A stretch of 64,000 bases of DNA from Sulfitobacter faviae (GCF_029870955.1 NZ_PGFQ01000004.1:7380-71379), one strand, 5' to 3'; numbered from the stretch's first letter, positions 19,978-30,041 are shown. Program-made: numbers and translations. Notes: a model not told the origin generated them from the letters alone.

Positions 19978-21891
19978 ATGACCGCCCAAAATCCGACCTA
20001 TAAGACCGACGCCCTTATTGCCGAAGACATCGACGCCTATCTGGAATTGCACCAGCATAAAACCATGCTGCGCTTTATCACCTGTGGCTCTGTCGATGAT
20101 GGCAAATCCACACTGATCGGGCGGCTGCTTTACGACAGCAAGATGATCTTTGAGGACCAACTGGCGACCCTTGAGGCTGACAGCAAGCGTGTTGGCACCC
20201 AAGGGCAGGATATCGATTTCGCCCTGTTGGTGGATGGTCTGGCGGCGGAGCGGGAGCAGGGCATCACCATCGACGTCGCCTACCGTTTCTTCTCGACCGA
20301 GAAGCGCAAGTTCATCGTGGCCGACACGCCGGGCCACGAACAATATACTCGCAATATGGTCACCGGCGCCTCGACTGCCGACCTTGCAGTGATCTTGATA
20401 GATGCGCGCAAAGGCGTGCTGACCCAAACCCGTCGCCACAGCTATCTCGTGCATCTGTTGGGCATCCGACATGTCGTGTTGGCCGTCAACAAGATGGACC
20501 TCGTGGATTACGATCAAGCCACCTATGACCAGATTGTCGAGGATTACCGGACATTCGCTGAAAGCATCGGGCTCTCCGATTTCACGGCCATTCCGATCTC
20601 GGGCTACAAGGGCGACAATATCACGGGCCCGAGCGAGAATACCCCTTGGTACAAAGGCCCGGCGCTCCTGCCGCATTTGGAGGCGGTGACGCTAGAAAGC
20701 ACAGTCGAGCAATCTGAACCCTTCCGGATGCCAGTACAATGGGTGAACCGGCCCAATCTCGATTTCCGCGGTTTCGCGGGCCTTATCGCCAGCGGGCAGC
20801 TGCGCCCGGGTGATCCGGTCCGCGTCTTGCCCTCGGGCAAGACCTCGACCATCGGGCGGATCGTCAATCTGGATGGTGACCGGGAACTCGCCGTTGCGGG
20901 GGAGTCGGTGACCGTAACCTTGGCGGATGAAATCGACTGTTCGCGAGGGCAGGTGATCGTGGCAGCACAGTCCCCGCTCGAAGTGGCGGACCAGTTCGAA
21001 ACCACGCTCGTTTGGATGGACGATGCCGAACTGGTTCCGGGGCGCGCCTATGCCCTTAAAATCGGGGCGCAAACGGTGTCGGCGACCGTTCAGCAGCCTA
21101 AACATGAGGTCAACGTCAACACTCAGGAACATATCGCGACAAAGACCTTGGAGTTGAACGCCATCGGGGTCGCAAACATCACGACTGACCGCGAAATCCC
21201 CTTTGCTCCTTACAGCGAGAACCGAGAGCTGGGCGGCTTCATCCTGATCGACCGGATCACAAATCGCACTGTGGCCGCTGGCATGATCAATTTCGCGCTG
21301 CGCCGCGCTCAGAACATTCATTGGCAGGCCACGGATATTGGCCGTGACCACCATGCATCGATGAAACACCAAAAGCCTGCGGTGCTTTGGCTTACCGGGC
21401 TTTCCGGGTCCGGCAAGTCCACGATCGCCAATGTCATCGAGAAAAAGCTCGCCCGAATGAACCGTCACACCTTCCTTCTGGACGGCGACAACGTGCGCCA
21501 CGGGTTGAACAAGGATTTGGGCTTTACCGAAACCGACCGGGTCGAGAACATCCGCCGGGTGGGTGAGGTGGCAAAGTTGATGACGGATGCCGGTCTCATC
21601 GTCATTACCGCCTTCATTTCGCCCTACCGTTCGGAACGGGACATGGTGCGCAACATGATGCAGCCCGGCGAATTTATCGAAGTTTTCGTCGACACACCGC
21701 TCGACGTGGCTGAGAGCCGGGACGTGAAAGGGCTTTATGCCAAGGCGCGCGCTGGTGAGTTGAAGAACTTCACCGGGATCGATGCGCCCTATGAGGCGCC
21801 GGAAGCGCCGGAGTTGCGCATCGATACAACGGAGCTAAGCGCGGAAGAAGCGGCTGATTTGATTATTGAGAGGTTGATCCCAGAGCACTAA
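19978..21891 (+). CDS. cysNC: Sulfate adenylyltransferase subunit 1 fused to APS kinase
   Basis: 637 residues, intact. The N-terminal 440 residues are the CysN GTPase: G1 '[20 protein letters not shown]', '[15 protein letters not shown]', G3 '[11 protein letters not shown]', G4 'NKMDLVD'. The C-terminal 190 residues are APS kinase (CysC) with Walker A '[20 protein letters not shown]' and '[15 protein letters not shown]', 'ISPYRSERD'. The protein makes PAPS, the donor for the two sulfotransferases on the plasmid. Fused CysNC proteins of this kind are common in bacteria that sulfate surface molecules. Directly followed by the mobile-element block. Confidence 0.96.
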   Translation: MTAQNPTYKTDALIAEDIDAYLELHQHKTMLRFITCGSVDDGKSTLIGRLLYDSKMIFEDQLATLEADSKRVGTQGQDIDFALLVDGLAAEREQGITIDVAYRFFSTEKRKFIVADTPGHEQYTRNMVTGASTADLAVILIDARKGVLTQTRRHSYLVHLLGIRHVVLAVNKMDLVDYDQATYDQIVEDYRTFAESIGLSDFTAIPISGYKGDNITGPSENTPWYKGPALLPHLEAVTLESTVEQSEPFRMPVQWVNRPNLDFRGFAGLIASGQLRPGDPVRVLPSGKTSTIGRIVNLDGDRELAVAGESVTVTLADEIDCSRGQVIVAAQSPLEVADQFETTLVWMDDAELVPGRAYALKIGAQTVSATVQQPKHEVNVNTQEHIATKTLELNAIGVANITTDREIPFAPYSENRELGGFILIDRITNRTVAAGMINFALRRAQNIHWQATDIGRDHHASMKHQKPAVLWLTGLSGSGKSTIANVIEKKLARMNRHTFLLDGDNVRHGLNKDLGFTETDRVENIRRVGEVAKLMTDAGLIVITAFISPYRSERDMVRNMMQPGEFIEVFVDTPLDVAESRDVKGLYAKARAGELKNFTGIDAPYEAPEAPELRIDTTELSAEEAADLIIERLIPEH

Positions 21892-21958
21892 TTCCTGACC
21901 TCCAATGACACCTGAACGGCGGCATTTGTAGGTACGAGCTAACCCTAGCCTCCATGCC

Positions 21959-22395
21959 TGTGCCCTGCTCCCCAACGTTGGACCACCGGAAGCTGGATTT
22001 TCCCGGCCGTTTCACGATGACGGGCTGGTGACGCCATCGGGATAATGCATGGTGATCGGGACGTTGTATCCGATCGCGCTGTGGGGACGATCCTCGTTGT
22101 AGTGCCGACGCCAACCTTCCAACTTTTCACGGGCGTCGGCAAGGCTCATGAACCAGTGTGCGTTCAAGCACTCCGATCGAAGCTTGCTGTTGAAGGCTTC
22201 GATGAACCCATTGTCCGTCGGCTTACCTGGCCGTGAGAAGTCCAGCGTGACGTCGTTGGCATATGCCCAGAGATCGAGATCCCGAGAGATAAATTCGCTG
22301 CCATTATCGACACGAATGGTGTTCGGACAGCCGATCCTGCCGCAGACTTCTTCAAGCCTTTGAACCACGTCCTCGCCGCGGTAGCTGAACCGCGG
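21959..22395 (-). mobile_element. Truncated IS3-family element (IS407-like) cut by IS21
   Basis: The right-hand end of an IS3-type element on the minus strand: the orfB 3' part, then a terminal segment TGCCCTGCTCCCC (21961 region) that resembles IS407-group ends. It is cut off at 22395, where the IS21 terminal repeat begins. The missing left part is not found on the other side of IS21, so a deletion or rearrangement followed the insertion. Confidence 0.7.
22012..22395 (-). pseudogene. IS3-family orfB, C-terminal fragment
   Basis: Reads 'SYRGEDVVQRLEEVCGRIGC', 'IRVDNGSEFISRDLDLWAYA' (second catalytic Asp), 'PGKPTDNGFIEAFNSKLRSE' (catalytic Glu) and 'YNEDRPHSAIGYNVPI' to a stop at 22012. The N-terminus is lost at the IS21 junction. 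It is only the end of a long open frame that otherwise runs antisense through istA. Confidence 0.85.
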
Positions 22396-22497
22396 TGTGA
22401 ACGGCGGAGCAATACTCGGCCACGGTAGCGACGGCATAGTGTTGTCGCGGGCGGCGTAAAAGTCGTCCACTTTTGCCCTTTCGGATTTCGGGAGGGC

Positions 22498-24003
22498 TTG
22501 GGGATATACACCGTGGACTTGTATTTGAAGGTGCGTCACGCTCATTTCCAGGATGGATTGAGCGGGCGTCAGATTGCCCGGGATTTTGGGATCAGCCGGG
22601 ACAGTGTTGCGAAGATGTTGGCCTATTCGGAACCGCCGGGATATCGGCGGACAGCGCCGATCAGGCGCCCGAAGCTGGATGCGTTCACCAGCCAGATGGA
22701 CCAATGGCTTGCTGAAGACAGGAGCCGCCCTCGCAAGCAGCGTCACACCGCCAAGCGTATTTTCGAGCGGTTGCGGGACGAGTGCGGTTTTGATGGCAGC
22801 TACACCATCGTCAAGGATTACGTTCGAGACCGGAAGCGGACCGGCAAGGAGATGTTCGTGCCGCTGAGCCATCCGCCCGGTCATGCACAGGCCGATTTTG
22901 GTGAAGCGCTTGTCGTGATCGGCGGCGTCGAGCAGAAGGCACACTTCTTTGCCCTCGATCTGCCGCACAGCGATGCATGCTACATCCGGGCCTATCCTGC
23001 GGCCAATACCGAGGCGTGGCTTGACGGCCATGTCCATGCCTTTGCGTTCTTCGGCGCGGTTCCCCAGTCGGTTCTTTATGACAATGACCGCTGCCTGGTA
23101 GCCCGGATTCTGCCGGATGGCTCCCGGCAAAGAACCCAGCGGTTCAGCGCGATGTTGTCGCATTACGTGATCCGGGACCGCTATGGCCGTCCCGGCAAGG
23201 GCAATGACAAAGGGGCCGTGGAGGGGCTGGTCGGCTACGGACGTCGCAACTTCATGGTGCCGATCCCGTCCTTTCCGGACTGGCACGCGTTCAACGCTCA
23301 CCTGGAAGAGCAGTGCCGCAAGCGCCAGGGTGATGTTCTGCGTGGCCACAAGGTCAGCATCGGGGAACGGCTGAAGGCCGATCTCGCGGCGATGCGGGAT
23401 TTGCCCGGCACTCCCTTTGAGGCCTGTGAGTTGCAAAGTGGCCAGGTCACATCGACATCGGTGGTGCGTTATCGCGGCAATGATTACTCGGTGCCGGTTG
23501 CCTACGGCCACCGTGCGGTCTGGATCAAGGGCTTCGTGACCCGGGTTGTCATCGGCTGCGGCGCCGAGGTGATCGCTGAGCATTCGCGCTCCTATGACAC
23601 CGGCGACATGGTGTTTGATCCACTGCATTACCTGGCGCTGATCGAACGCAAGATCATGTCCTTCGATCAGGCCGCGCCTCTGCAGGGCTGGGAGTTGCCC
23701 GAAGCGTTCAAAACCCTGCGCCGACTGCTGGAAGCCCGGCAGGGAAAGGCCGGCAAGCGCGAGTATGTGCAGGTCCTGCGCCTTCTGGAGCGCTTCGAGA
23801 TTGACGTGCTGCATCTTGCCGTCAAAGATGCCCTGCGAATGGGAGCGGTCAGCTTCGATGCAATCAAGCACCTGATCTTGTGCAGGGTCGAGCAAAGGCC
23901 TCCGAGGCTGGATCTGGATGTCTATCCCTTCCTGCCCAGAACCAACATCACCACCACCTCCGCCGCATCCTACATGAGCCTGCTGGCAGGAGGTGGGGCA
24001 TGA
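22498..24003 (+). CDS. istA: IS21 transposase IstA
   Basis: 501 residues. N-terminal helix-turn-helix 'GLSGRQIARDFGISRDSVAK' near 20-40. The DDE core has 'PGHAQADFGEALVVIGG' (Asp), 'PQSVLYDNDRCLVA' (Asp) and 'NDKGAVEGLVGYGRRNF' (Glu). It starts 'MGIYTVDLYLKVRHAHFQDG'. The stop overlaps the istB start as ATGA, the normal IS21 arrangement. Intact and therefore possibly active. Confidence 0.95.
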   Translation: MGIYTVDLYLKVRHAHFQDGLSGRQIARDFGISRDSVAKMLAYSEPPGYRRTAPIRRPKLDAFTSQMDQWLAEDRSRPRKQRHTAKRIFERLRDECGFDGSYTIVKDYVRDRKRTGKEMFVPLSHPPGHAQADFGEALVVIGGVEQKAHFFALDLPHSDACYIRAYPAANTEAWLDGHVHAFAFFGAVPQSVLYDNDRCLVARILPDGSRQRTQRFSAMLSHYVIRDRYGRPGKGNDKGAVEGLVGYGRRNFMVPIPSFPDWHAFNAHLEEQCRKRQGDVLRGHKVSIGERLKADLAAMRDLPGTPFEACELQSGQVTSTSVVRYRGNDYSVPVAYGHRAVWIKGFVTRVVIGCGAEVIAEHSRSYDTGDMVFDPLHYLALIERKIMSFDQAAPLQGWELPEAFKTLRRLLEARQGKAGKREYVQVLRLLERFEIDVLHLAVKDALRMGAVSFDAIKHLILCRVEQRPPRLDLDVYPFLPRTNITTTSAASYMSLLAGGGA

Positions 24004-24764
24004 CGGATGCACCCGAACTGCTGCTGGCCCACCATCTCAAAACGCTTCGGCTGCCCACGTTCCTGCGTGAACATGACAAGCAGGCCCGTATCTGCGCCGC
24101 TGAAGGCGTAGATCACGTGCGTTACCTGGCCCGGCTGACCGAGCTGGAACTGATCGACCGGGAACGGCGCATGGTGGAACGCCGGATCAAGGCCGCAAAG
24201 TTCCCGACCATCAAAAGCCTGGACAGCTTCGACTTCAAGGCGATCCCGTCGCTCAACAAGATGATGGTGCTGGAGCTGGCGCGCTGCGAATGGATCGAAC
24301 GCAAGGAGAATGTGATCGCGCTCGGTCCCTCCGGCACCGGCAAGACCCATGTCGCCCTCGGGCTGGGACTGGCTGCCTGCCAGAAAGGATTGCCTGTCGC
24401 CTTCGTGACCGCCGCAGCCCTCGTGCACGAGATGATGGAGGCCCGCGACGAAAAACGCCTCCTGCAACTCCAGCGCAAACTCGCCAAGGTCAAACTGCTG
24501 ATCATCGACGAGCTGGGATTCGTCCCCTTGAGCAAAACCGGCGCCGAGCTTCTGTTCGAGCTGATCTCACAGCGCTACGAGCGAGGGTCGACCCTGATCA
24601 CAAGCAACCTGCCCTTCGAGGAGTGGACCGAAACCTTCGGCACCGAACGCCTGACCGGCGCGCTGCTGGACCGGCTGACACACCACGTCAACATCCTCGA
24701 GATGAACGGCGAAAGCTACCGCCTCAATCAAAGCCGCGCCCGCCTCGCCGCCGCTAACAAATGA
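24000..24764 (+). CDS. istB: IS21 helper ATPase IstB
   Basis: 254 residues from ATG 24000 ('MTDAPELLLAHHLKTLRLPT'). AAA+ ATPase with Walker A 'LGPSGTGKTHVALGLGLAAC', Walker B 'VKLLIIDELGFVPLS' and sensor 'STLITSNLPFEEW'. It assembles on target DNA and activates IstA. Intact. Confidence 0.95.
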   Translation: MTDAPELLLAHHLKTLRLPTFLREHDKQARICAAEGVDHVRYLARLTELELIDRERRMVERRIKAAKFPTIKSLDSFDFKAIPSLNKMMVLELARCEWIERKENVIALGPSGTGKTHVALGLGLAACQKGLPVAFVTAAALVHEMMEARDEKRLLQLQRKLAKVKLLIIDELGFVPLSKTGAELLFELISQRYERGSTLITSNLPFEEWTETFGTERLTGALLDRLTHHVNILEMNGESYRLNQSRARLAAANK

Positions 24765-25019
24765 ACCTCACAGAATTGGCCTGACGGCCAATGCGCCTTG
24801 GACCGGGCTTGCTATATGAGGGCCGCACGCTCCAAGGCGCTCGCCCCAAACTGGCCGACTTTTGCTCCGCCACAATGGCCGAATTTTACTCCGCCATTGA
24901 CACAGAAATGTCACTGGGTTTGCAAAGCAGGAATGTCACTACTGGGCGCGACGGTAGCAAGGCTTTGCAGCCCGGAGACCCCACATATCGAAGGGCCGAA
25001 AAGCCTTGCGGGGATTGGC

Positions 25020-25289
25020 TTAGAGACCCAGCTTCCGTTGTTCGGTCTGATTGTAGAATGCTCTGACGCCGTCTTCGCGCACGATCTTTTCAAAGGCACG
25101 CCACGCAAGGACATCACCAAAGAAGGGCGGATTGTCTGAAATCGTCAACGTGCCGAATTGGTTCTCAACTGACAGGATCCAGCCGGGATCGATGCTGGTC
25201 TTGTAAATCTCGACGTCAAAGTGATGCCCGTCGATGGTGACGGTCTGGGTGTATTCGGAAAAGATGATCTCTGGCTCGTCCTCAGTCAT
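25020..25289 (-). CDS. Small passenger protein of the ISNCY element
   Basis: 89 residues, starting 'MTEDEPEIIFSEYTQTVTID' and acidic at the N-terminus. Contains 'DVEIYKTSIDPGWILSVENQ' and 'SDNPPFFGDVLAWRAFEKIV'. No membrane or DNA-binding motif. Small conserved genes of this type sit downstream of ISNCY transposases in Rhodobacterales; the role is unknown. Only 15 bases separate it from the transposase stop, so it is probably co-transcribed. Confidence 0.65.
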   Translation of the reverse strand: MTEDEPEIIFSEYTQTVTIDGHHFDVEIYKTSIDPGWILSVENQFGTLTISDNPPFFGDVLAWRAFEKIVREDGVRAFYNQTEQRKLGL

Positions 25290-25304
25290 ACCGTCGATTT
25301 TGGC

Positions 25305-26651
25305 CTATTCCGCCGCCTGCGCAATCTTCTTCTTGGCTTTCGATCCTGAGGGCCTGCCAGGACGCCGCCCATTCGGTTTATAACCCATCTTCTCGGAATT
25401 TGTCCGCACCTTCGGCTTTGGCGGCGCGGCGTCCTGCATCTCCTTGATGTGTTCCAGAACTGCGCTCAGGTTTTTGTTGCTGGTGATTGCCGCATGGGTG
25501 ACGCGCTGATCCATGTCGAAGACTGTGTAGGGCAGGGAGCGGCCTTTGGAGCGCACCTCGAACCGGCCATCAACAAAGGCGTAGGTGTCCACGTATTTGC
25601 CAACCAGCCCGCGCGTGATGTCACTCTCTTCGAGCATGATCCGCTTGCGGTCGTAGGAGAACGTTAACTGCCTGCCGACATAGCGGTTCTCGCGCCAGCA
25701 CAGCACATCTGCCAGCCGATCCGGTTCGACATTGAGCGCGCGATGCAGGTTGTCCGACCTGGCCGGGGCCTTGGCGAACCTGGCGTTGTGGCGGTCTTTG
25801 AAGCCTTGCAAATAGGCGTTTCCAGCTTCCATGTCTGAAATGCCCGCGATGCGCAGTTCCTTGACCAGCCGATCCTGCAACGTGCGGTTGGCGCGTTCGA
25901 CACGGCCTTTGGCCTGGCTCGAATTGGCGCAGAGAATCTCGATGTTCAGCTCACTCAGCGCCCGACCAAACTGGGTGATCCGCGCACCACCCTTGGCGTC
26001 CTCTTTGGAGACACGGAACACCGTGTGCTTGTCAGAATAGAACGCGACCGGGCGACCGTGTTTGTGCAGATAGCTTTCCAAAGCTTCAAAGTAGCTGAAC
26101 GTGCTCTCTGTCTTCACAAACCGCAGTTCCATGAGCGTGCTGGTCGCGTCATCGATGAACACAAGCAGGGTGCAAGGTGGTGCGCGGTCTTCAAACCAGC
26201 GATGGTCCGAGCCGTCGATCTGGATCAGCTCACCGAAGCATTCCCGGCGCAGGCGAGGTTGATGAAACTGGCGGCGCTGCTTGCGAGACAGCCAGATGCC
26301 ATCTTCAACCATCCACTTGCGCACCGTCTCACGCGAGACCTTTAACCCATGATGTTCGGCCAACATCTCAGCCGCAAGCGTCGGCCCGAAGTCCGGATAA
26401 TGTTCCTTGATGACGGTCAGCGCATAATCGCGTTTGGCTGAGTGGATTTGGTTGTTCGGCGCGCGCCCACGCGACTTGTGCCGGATCGCAGATGCACCGT
26501 CCTGGCGATACCGCTTCAAAAGCCGAAACACTTGCCGCCGTGTCAGGTCCAGCATGTTCGCCGCGTTGTCGACGCTCAGCCGCGCATCATCGACCTGCGC
26601 CAAAACCTCAACCCGGTTCAACTCGCGCTCGCTCATCGTCACCCATCCCAT
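25305..26651 (-). CDS. ISNCY-family transposase
   Basis: About 448 residues, starting 'MGWVTMSERELNRVEVLAQV'. The N-terminal HTH is 'AANMLDLTRRQVFRLLKRYR'. The DDE core has 'FGELIQIDGSDHRWFEDR' (Asp), 'GRPVAFYSDKHTVFRVS' (Asp) and 'QAKGRVERANRTLQDRLVKE' (Glu). The C-terminal tail is Lys/Arg-rich. Intact. Confidence 0.9.
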   Translation of the reverse strand: MGWVTMSERELNRVEVLAQVDDARLSVDNAANMLDLTRRQVFRLLKRYRQDGASAIRHKSRGRAPNNQIHSAKRDYALTVIKEHYPDFGPTLAAEMLAEHHGLKVSRETVRKWMVEDGIWLSRKQRRQFHQPRLRRECFGELIQIDGSDHRWFEDRAPPCTLLVFIDDATSTLMELRFVKTESTFSYFEALESYLHKHGRPVAFYSDKHTVFRVSKEDAKGGARITQFGRALSELNIEILCANSSQAKGRVERANRTLQDRLVKELRIAGISDMEAGNAYLQGFKDRHNARFAKAPARSDNLHRALNVEPDRLADVLCWRENRYVGRQLTFSYDRKRIMLEESDITRGLVGKYVDTYAFVDGRFEVRSKGRSLPYTVFDMDQRVTHAAITSNKNLSAVLEHIKEMQDAAPPKPKVRTNSEKMGYKPNGRRPGRPSGSKAKKKIAQAAE

Positions 26652-26733
26652 GTCCACTAATCCTCGCTACCGTATGCAAGGAGAGTGACACTTCTGCTTT
26701 GCCGATGGGTGACATTACTGCTTTGCGGCTACA

Positions 26734-27501
26734 GCCAAAAACCCAATAATACTGATTATGTGAAATAAGTACAAAAACGTTAGGCGCCGTGGCATATTTC
26801 TTCTTAGCTAGCTACCCTCTGACATGACCAGCCAGCCCCTTCTTTACGAAAGCTGAGCGGCACCTGAAGGCCCAATCTTCAAATTTTGCTCGATCATCTG
26901 GGTTCGAGGAAAGCCCCGTAACTTGCCCCTAATGTTAACATTCTTACCTTTTTGTCACCTTGGCAGTTTTCCAATGATCAATACAAATTGTTGCCAATGG
27001 TAATTATATAAAGAATTGATTTAATTAGATTTTAATGGCCGCGAGCTCCGATATTTCAATCCTATACACCCACCATTTAGGAGGGATTGCCAAATTCATG
27101 CTCATTATTGAAATATCCATATTAAACTGAACAATTTGCCTCAATCAACCGGTAGGGGACGCTATGAAATTGACGGGAGTGGTGCCAGCTGAGAAAGGTT
27201 TCTGATAAGGTTGTATGGAAAATTGCGCTGACCGTACTCTGGAAAAATTGAAGCAAAATGTCCTGTTTTTGCGCCCGATTTTTTGCGCTAAGCAAAGGAT
27301 TCTTTACCTCTACACTTGAGAGTAATAGAATTATACCTTTGTTTTTATTGATTATTTGATGGTCTGCCAAGCTTACCAGACTACTCCACCCGCCCCCAGA
27401 TCGAGAGATACCCTAATCTAACCTCATTTGCGAAGTATCCACATTGAAATAAACATTTCGCCTAGCTCAAGCGCCTGCGGAAGTTATACTTAGCCTCGGG
27501 C
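26734..27501. other. 768-base AT-rich spacer between two IS elements
   Basis: No convincing gene. The longest frame, 82 codons on the minus strand (27122-27370), has no ribosome site or recognisable motif. The region is probably remnant DNA between insertion events. Confidence 0.5.
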
Positions 27502-27564
27502 TGACCTGCCGCGGGATTTTTCCTCCACTATCGATTAGAGTCCGGCCCAACTTGAGGACGGACA

Positions 27565-27831
27565 ATGAAGCGAACGAGATTTACGGACGAGCAGATCATC
27601 GGTATCCTGACGGAGCACGAGGCGGGCGCGAAGTGCGCGGACCTGTGTCGCAAGCACGGCATGTCTGAAGGCACCTTCTATAATTGGAAGGCCAAGTTCG
27701 GCGGCATGACAGTGTCGGAGGCCAAGCGTCTGAAAGCGCTCGAAGATGAGAACGCGAAGTTGAAGAAGCTGCTTGCCGAGCAGATGCTGGATCTCGCGGC
27801 GATTAAAGAGCTGGTTTCAAAAAAGTGGTGA
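27565..27831 (+). CDS. IS3-family OrfA
   Basis: 88 residues, with the HTH '[20 protein letters not shown]', '[20 protein letters not shown]' and the leucine-zipper '[20 protein letters not shown]'. It overlaps orfB by 7 bases. Acts as the DNA-binding and regulatory part and, by -1 frameshifting, as the N-terminus of OrfAB. Confidence 0.95.
   Translation: MKRTRFTDEQIIGILTEHEAGAKCADLCRKHGMSEGTFYNWKAKFGGMTVSEAKRLKALEDENAKLKKLLAEQMLDLAAIKELVSKKW
27819..27825 (+). promoter_or_regulatory. Programmed -1 frameshift site (A AAA AAG)
   Basis: The heptamer AAAAAAG lies in the zero frame as A_AAA_AAG, the canonical slippery sequence, two codons before the orfA stop. The -1 frame enters orfB. IS3 elements use this to make the OrfAB transposase. 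Confidence 0.8.
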
Positions 27832-28673
27832 CGCCTGCCGTGAAGCGCGAGGCGGTCGCGCATCTGAAGGCCCGCTTCGGGCTGTCGGAACGGCGGGCGT
27901 GCCGGATAGCCGGAGCGGATCGCAAGATGGTGCGCTACCGATCACAGCGTGCGCCTGACACTGTGCTACGTGGCAGGCTGCGCGAGTTGGCCAATGAGCG
28001 ACGTCGGTTCGGCTATCGGCGGCTCTTCGTGCTGCTGCGCCGCGAGGGCGAGCCATCCGGCATTAACCGCATCTATCGGCTCTATCGCGAGGAGGGACTG
28101 ACGGTGCGCAAGCGGAAGGCCCGGCGCAAGGCTGTCGGGGCGCGGGCGCCGATCCTGGCTGAGGCGCAGCCCAATGCACGTTGGTCGCTGGATTTCGTTC
28201 ACGACCAATTCGCGAATGGACAGCGCTTCCGGGTGCTAAACGTGGTCGACGATGTTACCCGTGAATGCCTGGCGTCGATCCCGGACACTTCGATCTCGGG
28301 ACGCCGGGTAGCGCGCGAGCTGACGGCTCTGATCGAGCGCCGCGGGAAGCCGGGGATGATTGTCTCCGACAATGGGACGGAACTGACTTCGAATGCGATC
28401 CTGCGGTGGTGTTCCGAGCACCGGGTCGAATGGCACTACATCGCGCCGGGCAAGCCCATGCAGAACGGCTTCGTGGAAAGTTTCAACGGGCGGATGCGCG
28501 ACGAGCTGCTCAATGAGACCATGTTCCGTAACCTGCCTCATGCCCGCGTCGTGATCTCGACTTGGGCCACCGACTACAACACCGAACGCCCGCATTCAGC
28601 CTTGAATTACCAGACCCCGGCTGACTACGCGCGGACCCTGACCAACGCAATCGCCAGATGGCGTAAACACTAA
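27825..28673 (+). CDS. IS3-family OrfB transposase
   Basis: 282 residues from GTG 27825. DDE integrase core: '[20 protein letters not shown]' (Asp), '[19 protein letters not shown]' (Asp) and '[20 protein letters not shown]' (Glu). The C-terminal '[19 protein letters not shown]' is typical. Intact. Confidence 0.95.
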   Translation: MVTPAVKREAVAHLKARFGLSERRACRIAGADRKMVRYRSQRAPDTVLRGRLRELANERRRFGYRRLFVLLRREGEPSGINRIYRLYREEGLTVRKRKARRKAVGARAPILAEAQPNARWSLDFVHDQFANGQRFRVLNVVDDVTRECLASIPDTSISGRRVARELTALIERRGKPGMIVSDNGTELTSNAILRWCSEHRVEWHYIAPGKPMQNGFVESFNGRMRDELLNETMFRNLPHARVVISTWATDYNTERPHSALNYQTPADYARTLTNAIARWRKH

Positions 28674-28824
28674 CCGGGCTCCGGTCGCGACTGGATGAAA
28701 GTTCAGTGGCAGGTCACGGCTGCCGAACTTGTTTGCTCGTCAGCGGCGATACCCAAACCATGTTCGGATCAAACCAGATTGTTAGAGAACCGCGACGTCT
28801 AACGCCTCGTTGTCAGTACTACAT

Positions 28825-29958
28825 CTATATGTAACCAGAAAGTCTAGAAAGCTTCATGGCTCGCTCTCGCTTTTCATCAATAGAATCAAAATTTGCTTTT
28901 AACATGTCTTCTAGGCACTGAGTTGAGTTCAGCAGATCGAGCCAATCACTTCCAAGGTCACATACAGATTTATGTTTGACACTGTAGTAATCGTCTCCGG
29001 TAGCAACGTATGCTCCTTTAGCTCCAACCCGTGCAGCAAGCAAATGTAAGTGAAATCGCGTTGATATACATACGTCATTCTTCTTTATCGGCAGGCCGTT
29101 GCGCAACATATCAGTTTTTGTATAAACTCTAATATCTATACCTAAAGCCGCTTCGAGTTTCTTAAAAAAGACCTGATCGGGCCCATCATGGAACTGTAGA
29201 TACTTTATATCGAATGTACCTTCGTACCCATCAATAAACTTAAGGATGCGGTTCAAAATTCTATCGTGTGATTCATCTCCTGCAAGATTTGATTGCACGC
29301 ATATATTAATCGAAGTTTCAGTGTTTTCTGGAGAACCTTCAACACGAACAGGCGTTATAAACGTATCATCTGAACCAAAAACTATATTACTACAGGGATA
29401 TTTCCGAGAAAATTCCTCGTAGCTTTCGATGTCCCGTACCTCAATCAGATCAAACCTAGATATAATTTCGTCCACAGACTGTCGGTTCTTCTGGAGTACG
29501 GGGGTCACCCCTACCCCAGTAGCTATAAGTGGAACATTCAAGGCAAATGAAATCTCGCTAAGTAACGCAGCCATTCCCCATGGCTCGGCATAACGCTTGT
29601 TCCAGTAACCCCCGCCAAAGAACTGAATCGCTTCAAGCTCGAGAAGGCGGCCTCTATGTTCCTCTGACGATAAAATATCAAGGGCGGCCTTCTTTCCCGC
29701 AAGTATGTTATGCTCAATATGATCCTCTGTAACACCCCTTAAGGTTTCGACCGCGCGGCGAAAAATTTCGTGAAAACCGGTTTCCAAGCTAAAGTTGCTG
29801 CTCGCAGAATAGAAGCTTTCAAGCCAACGGTCTGGTCGAACAACACACAAGCTCAAGTCTGCCCTATTGTCACCGTAGTAGCTGATCCAACGATCCAACA
29901 TATAGTCATCGCCGAAGTTTCCACACCCGCCGAAGCCGTATAAAATTCTCCAAGACAC
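28825..29958 (-). CDS. Polysaccharide pyruvyl transferase family protein
   Basis: 377 residues, intact. Belongs to the CsaB/WcaK-like pyruvyl transferase family (PF04230 type): 'ILYGFGGCGNFGDDYMLDRW' at the N-terminus, 'AIQFFGGGYWNKRYAEPWGM' in the middle, 'LIATGVGVTPVLQK', 'FDLIEVRDIESYEEF', then 'VCISTRFHLHLLAARVGAKG', the conserved SxRxH motif. It adds ketal-linked pyruvate to a sugar, or in some members acts as a glycosyltransferase. GTG 29958 is the start, after a GAAGGGA ribosome site. AT-rich compared with the rml block. It is downstream of a sulfotransferase in the same direction. Confidence 0.85.
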   Translation of the reverse strand: MSWRILYGFGGCGNFGDDYMLDRWISYYGDNRADLSLCVVRPDRWLESFYSASSNFSLETGFHEIFRRAVETLRGVTEDHIEHNILAGKKAALDILSSEEHRGRLLELEAIQFFGGGYWNKRYAEPWGMAALLSEISFALNVPLIATGVGVTPVLQKNRQSVDEIISRFDLIEVRDIESYEEFSRKYPCSNIVFGSDDTFITPVRVEGSPENTETSINICVQSNLAGDESHDRILNRILKFIDGYEGTFDIKYLQFHDGPDQVFFKKLEAALGIDIRVYTKTDMLRNGLPIKKNDVCISTRFHLHLLAARVGAKGAYVATGDDYYSVKHKSVCDLGSDWLDLLNSTQCLEDMLKANFDSIDEKRERAMKLSRLSGYI

Positions 29959-30041
29959 CTTTTTTCCCTTCTGCGCGCTCAGTTTCTTAGCTGCCTTAAG
30001 GCGACTAGACCTTAGTATGTATAGGTTAATTCTTTTCTTTG

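Larger units (their letters stand above)
22396..24902 (+). mobile_element. IS21-family insertion sequence
   Basis: About 2507 bases, the usual IS21 size. The left end begins TGTGAACGGCGGAGCAATAC and the right end, read inward on the minus strand, TGTCAATGGCGGAGTAAAAT. Each end has a second internal copy of the GGCGGAGNAAAANTCGGCCA-type repeat (near 22448 on the left, near 24864-24883 on the right), as IS21 ends do. istA and istB are both open. No target duplication is visible: the left flank is IS3 sequence and the right flank leads into the ISNCY element 13 bases on. Confidence 0.88.
24915..26733 (-). mobile_element. ISNCY (IS1202-like) insertion sequence
   Basis: About 1.82 kb. The ends share GCAAAGCAGNAATGTCAC in inverted orientation: left 24915-24940, right 26710-26733 read on the minus strand. 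A second copy lies inside the right end (near 26685-26700). The element carries a 450-codon-type transposase and a small downstream gene on the minus strand. I see no target duplication. The exact ends are inferred from the inverted repeats. Confidence 0.72.
27502..28716 (+). mobile_element. Intact IS3-family element (IS407-like group)
   Basis: About 1215 bases. The left end is TGACCTGCCGCGGGATTTTT and the right end, read on the minus strand, is TGACCTGCCACTGAACTTTC. They share TGACCTGCC and later pyrimidine-rich matches. It contains overlapping orfA and orfB with an A6G slippery site. GGC is present just left of 27502 and at 28718-28720, a possible short target duplication, but a one-base ambiguity at the right end makes this uncertain. 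Confidence 0.88.

Noticed and set aside
19840..21501. Long minus-strand frames opposite cysNC
   Set aside because: They are shadows of a high-GC gene. cysNC on the plus strand is intact with every GTPase and kinase motif.
22012..24012. 666-codon minus-strand frame across the IS21 region
   Set aside because: Only its last 128 or so codons (IS3 orfB fragment) are real. The rest is antisense to istA, which has all IS21 motifs.
27122..27370. 82-codon minus-strand frame between IS elements
   Set aside because: No ribosome site, no motif, AT-rich spacer composition.
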